Origin: Lichenostomus cassidix
Lineage: Eukaryota > Chordata > Aves > Passeriformes > Meliphagidae
Length of the DNA stretch: 64,000 bases
Direction of reading: 5' to 3'
Assembly: GCA_008360975.2 (NCBI GenBank)
Contig: CM039182.1
Coordinates: 19,688,324 to 19,752,323, forward strand
The position numbers and the translations under genes are program-made. Positions 48,246-60,200 of this stretch are shown in pieces. How positions within the stretch are numbered: position 1 is the stretch's first letter; every line of letters begins with the position of its first letter. The notes under the pieces were generated by a model. The model saw nothing but the letters and a program-made list of their open reading frames with translations, was not told the DNA's origin and did no database searches.

Positions 48246-51200
48246 CTGTCAAAGATAAAGACAAATGTTTAGTTAAAATCTAAAAAGGTCACATTTTCTT
48301 CCTGACCATGTCATGTTAACAAAAGGTCTGGTAACCTGCACATCATCATCACTTCTCCTGGAAACACATCTGCTAAATCAACGAAGATGAAAAGGTGTGG
48401 AAGATTTTTTAACCTGATATGCCCTTCAAAAAAACCACTGTGTTTTGCATATTAAAGCCCCCTTCTTTCTCCTTTTTTAATAACCAAGATGTGTCCAAGC
48501 ACTGGTAGTTTCTGACAGTTTTAGGTGGACTCTCTCTTCTCTCCTCTTTAATTAACCTTGCCCTTTTCACCGGCTCTGCTTCCTGCGGAGATTGGGATCA
48601 GCTTGATCCACGGCTGGGGATATTTGAGCTCTCCTGTACTGCACACGGCTCCTCTGAGACCCAGCAGCTCTTAATGTACCATAACTCATTTGCATCCATA
48701 ATTACACCTGCCAGCTCAAGGTTTCCTGTGCAGCTTTTCCCGGCTGGGCACAGAGGGCGCCGTGTGCAAGGCTTTTCCTGGAGCCTGCCTGGGAGCTGCT
48801 GGGATGGATGCTGGCCCGGGCAGGGATGGATGCTGGCCAGGGCAGGGATGGATGCTGGCCAGGGCAGGGATGGATGCTCCCCGCGGGCAGCGGCACCCCG
48901 GGATGCAGCAGGAGCCGGGCTGGTGCAGCAGGATCACAGCAATGCACTGAGATCTGGCGTGTTTGCGAGCACCAGGGAGAGGCAGCTGTTCAATTTGTTC
49001 CGTGGAAGGAGGCAGAGCTGGCTGTAATGGGATGAATACTTGGTTGTGCTGAAGCGCCGTCCAGGAGAGCCCCGTGTCAGGGAATGTCCTCTGTGCCTTG
49101 GCACTGCACCTCAGGGCTGCTCACGGGCAAACCCAGCGAGTAAAGTGTGTGGTGACAGTGAGTTTCTGCTTTCTCGCACGTGTGGTAACAAAGAACTATA
49201 TCATTCGGTTCTTTCAGTTCGTTGTCTGCAAAGAAAACTAGGCGTTGTCCCCAAAAGCGGAATTTTCCTTTCCAGAGCGTGTCCCGAACGCTGCTGTGAG
49301 TGCTGCTTCCCCCACCAGCTGCAGGTTTGCTCTGGGGGGAAAGGACCGAACCTCAGGAACATCCTGAACCTTGGGGTTGTGAAACAGGGCAGGAAATTGG
49401 ACTTTTCTGCAGAAGTAACAGTTAAACTCCAAAATACCACATGGCCGCTTGGCTCACAATATTCTGATATTGCTACTTCCTGACCGAAGCAGATGGTGCT
49501 CAGTTATACAGAAACAAAACATTAAAAAAAAAAAAAAAAGCCAACCAAAACACTTCTACTCTTTGCAAAGGTCACTATATGCTCTCTGGATTGCACTTCT
49601 GCTGCTATTTAAATAGAATTGCTTCATCCATCTCTTACTGGAACAGCATGTATCATAGTACAGCAAGAGGAAGAATAGCAAATTACTGATGCCACTCTTG
49701 TTCCATAGAAAGAAAATAGGAATGTTAGTAGAAAAAAAAGTGTTTATGTATGGGGGGGGAACAAAATAACAAAGGAGTTAATATTTTTTCAGGAAATTTA
49801 TAATTTTCACTTATTAATTGAATATTCCTCATAGAATGCAAGAAAATCTGAGTTTATGAAGCAAGAAATCATGAACAGGGCAAACAAAAAAGAATATATT
49901 CATATTATTTTTGTCTGAACATTGCAACAGGTGATAAGCAGGAATGTAAATGCAAAATTTTGTGTCAGCCTTTTGTAATGATCATATTGTGCTATTACTA
50001 CTGAAATAAAACTGCAAATGGCAAGAGCAAATGTTATAGAAGTCACTTACTCGTTGGTTTCTTACAAATAAAACCCTTTTGGGAAGGGCAAGGCAGGACA
50101 CTCCAGTAGCCAGTGAGTGCAGACATCTCCACGCAGAAAGCCAGCTCGTCCCCCGAGGGTTGCCCCTCAGCCCAGTTGACAAAGTCCAAGGCACTGTTGT
50201 CTTGCCAAAGCAGCTGCCCTGATGTTGCAAATATTAGCATCAATACTAACAGATCCACAGCAAAGGTCTTCACCTTAGTGAATGTTAACGTAATATTACT
50301 TTCCAGCCTAATAAAGCAATACTACTTGCTTCAAAAATTCAATATGTGGTTGTTTATTGTCTCAAAAACCATATAATTGCTTTCCCAAATTATGATTTGC
50401 AGATTTCTTGGTCATAACTTGGTTTTAATGTCTCCATATTTTTGCCCAGGATATTAAAGTTTCAAACTGAAAAAGCTAAATTCAGACTTCTTTAAAAAAA
50501 TTCTGAATTATTATTTCAGCAGCACTCAATTAAAATCAAGCAGCTTTTACTGTAATGCTTAAACATATGTCTAGTTAAAATTAAAACTTTCTTTTTTCAT
50601 AAACTCTAAAATTTTTTTTTTGATGTTTTAATGGGCTGAAAATCTAAAATAAAGCCCTGACTGCTTGTAGTCTGATAACAGTGTTTTCTTCTCAATGCAT
50701 GTTTTCTACTGTGTGCTTTAGCAAGCAGCCTAATTTTCTCCATACAGAGTCACAGAGGATCTTGATGCTGTGGGCTCTGGCTGGACTCCCACAGGTCCCA
50801 CATGAGTGTTCCCCAGCCATGAGAAGTTGAGAGCCAGACGGGACTTTTCCCCAACAGGAAAACTTTATCAAAGACCAAAAATAAGAGACAACCTCAGAGA
50901 GGACTGAGGTCTGAATTTCTACTGTACTTGAGTTGGTTGCTTAAAACCAATTTATTTTAGTAATATTTTTGTCCATTTAATAAGGTCTGTTTATGATTAT
51001 TTATAGAACTCAAAATAGTTACCGTTTACATTTCTGTATATTCCTATCCAAAAGCCACTTGTCTTGCTTGTGTATAAGTCTGCATGTTGCATTAAAAAGT
51101 TTGATTCATCCAGATCTTCTACAGAAGTCAACATACCACCTATAAAAAAAACAGTGGAAGATGATTGGAGATATCGCCGACGTATTTACAGCTTTAAAAT

Positions 51201-54200
51201 AAGTTGAAGTTAATAAAAAACCTCTCCTGTTGGTAGGGAGTAAACAAAAATTGAAATAGAGACCACAAAGTAGCATCCTGCTATAGGGGAACAGCAAAGA
51301 CAATGAACAAAGTCATTTGACGTGAAACACAAGAATGTTCAGGGAAGATGATGAATTTTAAACACCAGGCACTATATTTGCATGTGATTGGATGATATTT
51401 TTCATAGGAATTATGGGTGATTATTTATCTGTTCTCCACGGTTTGACAGAATAATGCATAGCATTAAATATTGCACATCAAACAAATCTGCAATTCAAAC
51501 TGATGTATTAATTTTTCTGGCAATGGTGGTAGAGTAAGAGACCTAAGAGAATCTAAAAATATATGAAACAAAGGATCCATTTCTTTTGGGCACTACTGTA
51601 CTTCCTTTTCTCTTTCTTTTTGTCTCCTGAGACAGGGATGAGAGAGCTGGTGGCTCAGCAGCAAAGGTGACAGTGCCAAGGTGCTGCTCCTGCTCTTGGC
51701 CAGGAACAGATGTCTCCAAGGAGAGGGAGGGAAGCATTTTCCCTCCCCAGGCTCTGCAGTCTGCCAGGGAGCCTTGCTGATAGAGCAAGGGCTTCCAGGC
51801 AGCACATGCAACCCCTTGTGGATCACAAAGCCTGCGTTAAAAATGAGTGACTGTTTGTATGATATTTACTTGGCCTATTGTGAAGGGAGAGATATGGAAA
51901 AAAGAAGGAATAAGGCCTTTGTTTGTTTATGTTTTAATTGCATAAAATTTAAAATCTTACTAAAAGGAGAAATTTTTTGAATGAAAAAATATAACAAGAA
52001 ACAAACACAGCTGAAAAAATAAAACAAGCAAGTCTGATCACCTTAAATTCAACATGACTGAAAAGTGCTTAACAATAAAAAACAAATGAGACACTTATTC
52101 CTTACTATTAATAGTTGTAGATTTTGCATTTCAAGATTTTTTTGAAGACTTCTTTTTATGTCAACATTGAAATCTTGTATTTGGGTAAAAATAATAATTA
52201 CCTGATTGAATGCACTGAGTCACAGCCTGAGCCCAGCTCATTTCATTGGCATTGAAGTTATAGCAGTGGCTTCGGAAAGGAATCCAAGATATGTGATCTG
52301 ATTCAGGACATGTTCCAGTTTTCTGGGGGGAATCAGAAGGAAGTACATCTAGAAGAAGTGAGATATTACAGATGCTTTCATACAGTAAGAATTGCAGTTC
52401 TTCATACATGAAATCAAGTATTAAAACCACCTCTTCTTAAAAGTACTGAAAGTATTTTTTGGCACACAGTGTTAGAATTGTCAGTGTCTAAGTCAAGAGT
52501 GACAATGAGGAGCAGGACTAGTCAGTCATGAGAGGATGACTCTGTGAACCTGTGCTCTTCTGTGTTGCTAAGTAAACCCAGCTTGGACTGTCTTAAGGAT
52601 ATTTGAGTGTTCAAGGATTTTGGTTCTAGTTTATTTTGTTATAACCAACAAATTTGTATTAATAAAAATGCATTAGCAAGCAGAAAAAAAAAATCCCTAG
52701 AAAACTCCCAAATACTCAAGAAGTTCAAATACGTTTTATTTTAAATGAAATATCATATAAACCCTAGTTTACTGTAGAATTTTCCCATTTAATATTTTCC
52801 TCAAGATGACAATCCTTACATAAAATTTCTGAACATCCTTAAATCTGACAAAGCATGGAACAATCTGAGGCTCATTGACTATGTAGTAGCTCCCCATTTT
52901 TCTGCAAGCAATGGCATATGGAAAGAAAAAGCAGCATTGTCACTTAGTACATGTGCTTTTAAAACAAAAGTCACAAATAGCTATGAAGTTCAGAGCAAGG
53001 CCTAGAAAAGAAATTAAAAAACAGCCAACCAACAAAAAACCCACAAAAACCCCAACCCAAAACCAAACCAGCCAAACAAACAAACAAAAAGAAAAACCCA
53101 AATAAACTCTGAATTTCCATTGAGTCTGCGTCATTAGAGCTAAGAGATGTTAATCTTGGCACAAATGAGAAAGCAAAAAAGCTCAGTCCCATCTTGAGGT
53201 TTGCCTGTAGCTTTTACTGTGTAGAATTCCTCAGTGGTACCCATAGAAACACTAAGTGTAAACTTCTGTTTGGACCACTAACAGACCCTTTTTCATCAGA
53301 TACAAGTCCTTCTCCTTTATCCAGCTTGTGGAATCTAACAAAAATGAAGTAATGACCAGTGTAGGAATAATGTGGATATGCTGGAGAAACAAAATTTACT
53401 TTATACTCTGTGGACTTCATTGATTACAGATATTCCTATAAAACCCCCATCAGCAAACATTTTACTTTCTAGACTCAATGTGAAATGTTTAACGCTCCCA
53501 CAATCTCTATGATCTGTCTGCCTGCCCATACCAGCTATCTCTCCAGTCCAGTAAAATGGCAGGATCTTGGCAGGTGAATGTCAACTCCATCAAAATAAAA
53601 CATTGTTCATGCAAAATAAAGAAATGGACTTCACATGCTCAGGCTTATTCTTCCTTACTATATACTTAGAATATTGTAATTCAGTCAAAGCAGATAAAGC
53701 AAGACTTCTGCTGTAAAAACCAAAACTCATCACCATGACTTACCCTCAGATTTTTTGCAAACAGGAAAATGTTTTTCATTACAAGGTGCTGTTCTCCAGC
53801 GCTCAGAGAGTGCTAGATAGACACAGGCTCTTTTCTGTTTCGGTTCTCCATAGTCCCACTTAGAAAAACTTATTTTCCTTTTATCGGTCCATCTATAGTA
53901 GCCATAATTCTAAAATTGAAAGAGACATTTAGCATAACCTTTCTACACTCCCATCTGCTGTTTCAGATAAATGCAGTTATACAGAAGCACATTTTTAAGT
54001 GATACAGACAGCTGTTTGTATACTGTTAAAATACTGGCTGAATCAGGGCTCAGAAGCATAAAAACAGAACACCATGCTGAAACAGCCCATGGAAGTGTTT
54101 TGAAGTCTAAGTGATGCTCCCTGGGGACTCAGTCCTTGTTGGGCAATGTTGTGAGGTGTTATCACCATCCCAGAGGAGTCAGATCTCCACGAAGCACACG

Positions 54201-57200
54201 AGACCATAGGACACGAAACCCAAGGAAAGCTCAGGTGGAAATGGGTCTCAGATTTGGCTGTCAAACAAGGATTCTAAACTCCAGGAATTTTGAAGAGAAA
54301 CATTCCAGAGTAAACTGCAGCTACCACTATGAAAAACCTGAGGAAACTTTTACTGTGTATGAAGTAAAAGAGATATGCTGAGCAAGAATTCTTGAGTCTT
54401 TGTTTCGTCTTCTCTCCTCCCCTTTTTTCTTTTCCAGGCAGAATCAAAAGAATTACAAGGAAAAGTGAACAGACAAAGACAATATATTCCAGGCTGACAT
54501 TAGGAAGGAAGAGGGGGATAAGATGTGATCTCACTCCAGTGTCTAGTTGTGTCAAGGGAGACACCAGGTACACAAGGTCGTAATGAGCTCAGCATCATCA
54601 GAGCAAGGTCACTCACTGCCTGGGGAGCAGGAGAAACCACAAAGCTTGACTCTGCAAGAGCAAAGATAACTTGTTTGTAAGTACCAGGGGAATGTCTGGT
54701 CATTCAACCTTGATCAAAATGGAGTTTTAGCTACTTTCTAAATCATGTTTCTATGACTCTAAAAAAAGAACCAACTTTGATATCAGTGGACTTAAACATT
54801 ATTATTTTGGTTTGAGTAGAGATGTCCTGTGGACTTATGCAAATGCAAGGATTTATTTTAAGGTTGGTGACTAGCCACCACTTCTGTGAGCATTTTGTGT
54901 GGCAGGGGGACACACCGTTAGAATAGTGGAAATATGTATTTTTCAGCAACAAGTTCATTTTATCAGACAATGTAGCCCTTCTGAGGGGATTTATCAGAGA
55001 GTTGCTGCATCAAATAATCAGAAATGCTATTTTTACACAGTATTTCTTATAAGTATACCTAGGGATACTGAATTTCAGACATGTTTTGCTACACTGTATA
55101 ACCGTGGAATCACAATTAGTAAAAACAATGAATAGTTAAGATGATTATTACTGATGGAAGAGCTCGTTTTTATTATCAAGGTGGTTTAGTCAGATCAAAG
55201 AACAATGCAATAGAAACATGATAGCTAAGTGCATTTATCAACTGTGTATTTACCAGGGAAGCTGAAGCTCAATTTGTCACTCAGTCACAGAGCTAATAAG
55301 ACTGATTCTCACTCAAGTGTTCCCTGACAAAGTGGTGGACCTGGATCTCAGTATTCACCACTTCTGGTACAATATAGCTTTTACTGATTTTAATCCTTGG
55401 GTGTAACAGGGAGTAACAAGGAGTGTGTGTCCAAAGGTGTGTGGTTTGCCCTATGAACCCTTCTGAACCAAAACATAATGGAAAAGCCACAGCTGCCAAT
55501 GACCATGAGACACTAGCCATCCTGACCATCTTGGACCCTTTGAGTAGGGGTCACCTGTCCTAAAAATGGCCGTCTGAAAGTTTACCACATATTTTGACCT
55601 AAGTATCTAAGATTCACACAGAAGTAGTAAAGAGAGTCCAGCACCGCCAAAGGTTCTCATCCTTTTTCATTGCCTAAGATGAAGTTTAATGATCTAAGAT
55701 AGATGAAGTCAAAAGTTGTGAGACTGTCCACCAGTCCTAGGTTTCTAAATCTGTTGATGCTACAATTCTCCCTGCTAATAGTAACCATTTAACTGCATAC
55801 TAATTACTAATTACTAATTACTAATTACTAATAGTAATCATTTAACTGCATCAGCTATGAATTTATGAATCTTACCACATTGCTGTTGAGCCCAATCCAC
55901 AGGGGCTCTCCATACTGCACTGCCTGCAGCAGCAAGAATATATTACTGTAATAATCAGAAATGCTGGCAAGCTCTGATGATTTCTCTTTGCATGCTTTTC
56001 TTGCTTCTTCCCAATTCATTTTAGATGGAATTATTAAATAGCTGCTGTTATCATAATGGACAAAATCAGAACCTGGAGCACTAGTGGAATGAAACAGTTC
56101 AGGATCTGCAGGAACAAATTTTAGGAACAAATTTGAGAGGAAGAGCAGAAAACAGTGAAAAATTACTAGCTGCTGAATAGGAGTATTACTTCTGAGTAAC
56201 AGGTGAATATAGCATGGCAGCACAAGCATCAAGTAACAGTGTTTCTTACTTAAAACCCAAGAGACTTATTTTAATGGCAATTTGGAATTATTTTAAACTA
56301 TGGTGTAAATACACATTCAGGGATTAGGGAGAAGCAGAGAATGATCTGTGTGTATCTATAGATATTGAAACTGACCTGATGAAATTATGTGAATAGTGGC
56401 TCCAGCATGGTTCCCCCTGCCCAGGGCTCTCCCTGTCGCCCCACCTCAGTGCAGGTGAAGTCCTTCCCAGGTATGAGCACAGAACAAAATCTCCTCACCA
56501 CTTCAGTCTCAAAATAATTTCATTCTGAGAAAAGTTTGTCACCCTGCTGCTACATCTTTCCATTGCAGGATGAAGTGAAAAAGGAAACTGTATTTGTACT
56601 TTAAATTATATATGCAGAAGTAGAAGGCAAAGGCCTAAACTAGTGATGGGGACAGAAAAAAATGCAGAAACTGTCTTTGTGTTCAGTCACTGTTGAGGAC
56701 ACCCTGGCAATTGTTTTTGCTAGTGGCATCCTCATTCAGCTTTCTGCACCTGCATGGGACAGAGCTGTGAATCATCTGACCCAGCTGTGGCTTCTTCCTC
56801 TATTTTCACTTGCTGCTCAGCAGTTCCCTGGTTTTGTTCCTGCAGACTCTGCAGTGTAGCTGTGCTCCGGATGTGTCTCCCACCCTAAGCTACGTGAAGA
56901 AAACTAGAACTTTTGCCCTCCTGGGTATTGCTGTTATTGTGATATGAAGACCTTTCTAGAGACAGACAAGCAATCTGATCAGTTTAATTGACCTCAGTTA
57001 ACCTCAGCTGGAGGTCACTGGTGGATTTGTCTCTGTTTTGTATTCGCAAAATAACTGGATTCAGGCACCTATATCTGGGAGAGGTGGGTAAAGCACAGAT
57101 GACTAAACTTTTCTGTTAATAGAGAAAACAGGTATTTTGAAGGCATAGCCCTTCTAGGAACCTGGTTTGGGCATTTTTCTTATGATGGGGCAGGTAAATC

Positions 57201-60200
57201 CTTCCTTCAAAGTGTCCTTATGCCATGTGCAGGCACCTGATTGAAGTGTGGATGTCTGCAGGGTAGGCAAGGTCAGCCTCTCTGAGTGTTGATGGGTGTG
57301 CTGATAGGGGAGAAGTCCTAAAGCACAATATTTTCTATAGTCTTCATCTCAGAGTGGCTTTTTTTTCTGAAATTCCTGAGCCAGAAAAGTAGCCCTGTTT
57401 CTCTCACCCTGCCTGCTACAGCCACAGCTGTGCACTTACAGCTGAGGACTTAAATGGTCGGATTGTTCAGTAAATGTTTTGCAACAAAAATAAGTGAAAA
57501 ATAAAACTTACCACTGTCCATCTGGCAAATGTAGCTTTTTTTATGCTGGCAGTCAGTATTTTCCCATAATCCTGCTTCATCTACTGATCTTTTTGTCATT
57601 GCAATACAGTCAGTCTAGGGGAAAAAAATTGTTGCTGATATAGTGCAAAATTCCCAACAAAATAATAGAAATAGGTGGGAGGAGAAAATGTTAATAGCCT
57701 TATGTTCTAATTTTCTGGCCCTTCTTTTCATGTATTGCTTCTGGGAAATTAAATGTATTATATGATATATCTTAAGCAAATGTACTTTCATTGGCAGATT
57801 CCTGCAAGAGCCTTTGTCAGTTTACCAAAGTATAGAAGTTATTTTTACTATGTAGTTAATGGTAATCTGTACTGAATTTGCTGAAGTTTCATTTGGATTC
57901 ATGTCACATGGAAAAACAATAAACCAGAGCAAAAATCACAATCAGTAAAATATTATAATTCTAATAAGCGTAATTAATTCTAGCAGTAAAAATAATACAG
58001 GTTTCCTTTTCTGCAGAGTAAGCCTAGCCTCTAAACAGGCTTTTAATTCCTGAGTACAGCTTTAAAAATTTGATCTTTGAAATATTCAGTTCCCATCGTC
58101 TTTAATCTATTGAAAATAATATCTTAGCTGAGACAAAAGTCAGGCTGGTTACTCAGACTTTGAGTATGCTATTTAAATTACTCATTTTCGGATTTTTTTT
58201 TCTGATTACCTCTATTGTAATATACTTCCAATCAACCATTGCGTATTTATCTCTGAATGGGAATCCTCTCCCCCAGTTTGAATAGTCAAAAATGCTTCCA
58301 TCAGTCCAAAGGTATCTATCCTCACTGTTAATGTCATTCAGCCCAATCCACATTTCATTGGCAACATCCTTTAGGTGGAAGGTGAGGAAGGCTAATGGAA
58401 AATAGAATAAAAAAATAAAATAAAAAGTACTTGAGGACTTTCCTTTCTTCAAATTCCATGTAAATCAAATTACAAATGAAACAACCAATCGTCTTCTAAA
58501 TATCTTGGAAATATCAACTTCAGTATTGTTAGATTATGAGCTAATGGTAAAATAGAAAAATTGCAATGGGAAATTGAACTGAAGCAGTTGGATTTAAGGA
58601 AAAAAGGTGGGGAAAAGAAAAAAAAATAGGTAAAAATTATTTAGGCTTCTTGGAAATATTATAGCAATCAGGGCTAGAAGTGATATCAAAAGGATTAAAT
58701 TGTCTTTCCCAAGGTGGCATCAACTGCAGATACTTAATTTCTGATGGATGTTTGTTTACTGCCTAACTTGAATATCTGTGAGCATTTCATGACTATAAAC
58801 TATTACAATTTATCTCATCTTCCAAGGCCTTAGGGAGCAGATTATTCTGTTCCTGCAACATAAGATGTTTGCCAAAATTTGAGAAGTGTCATAACACCTC
58901 ACTCTAGTCTTCTCTCTGGATCAAACAGCTCCAGGTCATCCTTTATAGATTATGCTATTTAGACCTGGGGGTCAGTTCAGCCTCACCATTAGATGGTGAA
59001 AAGTGTAGTGCTTCATATGTAGTGCTGTAAGGCTCAGATGTCATACCTTGCACTTGAACATTGTGTATAGAGGCCAAGTTTCCCCCTAATTCCCTACAAA
59101 CACTTCTTGCTGAATGCCAAGATAGTTTCTCATCTTCTGTGGTTCCAAATATTTTATAACACTGTGGAGAGAGTAAAGGATTACACAGAATTTCAGGTGT
59201 CAGAGAGTATTAAAACCATGGATTTGAATTAATTCAGTGCTAATCCCTACATCCAAAGAGGGGCAGATGGGGTATCTGCTGAAACACAAATTCTGTGGGC
59301 CAGAAAGAAGAAGACCCCAAAAATCCATGTGACACATGCACAGTACTTGTGGGGCAAGAGTGCACAACAGTCAAAAGCTTTTGAGGAATTAGATAGGTGT
59401 CCAAGGCTCACAGGTAATTTCTGGTCACATTGCTGATAAGTGGAATTTTTGAGAGACTGGAACTGTTTCCTGATTGGGAACATAATTTGGGAAAGCAAGT
59501 AATAATCTCTCAGGCCAGGTTCTTTCAATTGTACATCACAGATGGAGTGCTAAAACCTGAGCTCATGTGAGAACTCACATGAGTGGAACAGCATCAGGAA
59601 AAAGTGTCCTTTTTTATGGTGTATTAATAACCCATTGGGGTTTTTCCTAAATACCAATGTAAAATATTTTTTGTGTGATTGTGTATGTTCTGAGGGACAG
59701 GAGACATGGCTCTTCCCTTTTCATGCCCTTTGAATGCACAAAAACTTTTCCCAGTGACTGAATTGTGGGATTGATTTGTGGTTTTTCTCTCTTGTTTGTT
59801 TGTTGAGGTTTTTTAAAGTTCATATGTCTGGGGGTTTTTCTGCTTAACTTAGCAGAAAGCAATGCTTTTTTGTTTGTTAGATTTGATGTGACATTTATTG
59901 ATGTTGGTGTTACTCAGCTTAAGATGAGTTGCTGTGATAGCTGATTCCTTATGGAAAGTGTGACCTTTCATTTTTTCATATGCATTACTCAGAAAAACAG
60001 GGTTACACTACTGATTAGGATAATGGATCAGGATTTCCATGCAGAAAGTATGCCTAAAATAAGCAGAAGTATCTAGAAACTGGAAAAGTAAGTATGGCTA
60101 AAGGCACATAGACATTTAAAAAAATTATAACTTCAAATATTCAAATCACCTCTTTTTTGATATTTAGTTACAAATTTGCCAACCTGAAAATTTAATGAAC

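Noticed and set aside
54050..54700. Possible old mobile element in paralogue B intron 24, with a phrase like GACATTAGGAAGGAAG reminiscent of CR1
   Set aside because: The similarity is too short and the flanks do not continue as CR1; no terminal repeats seen.
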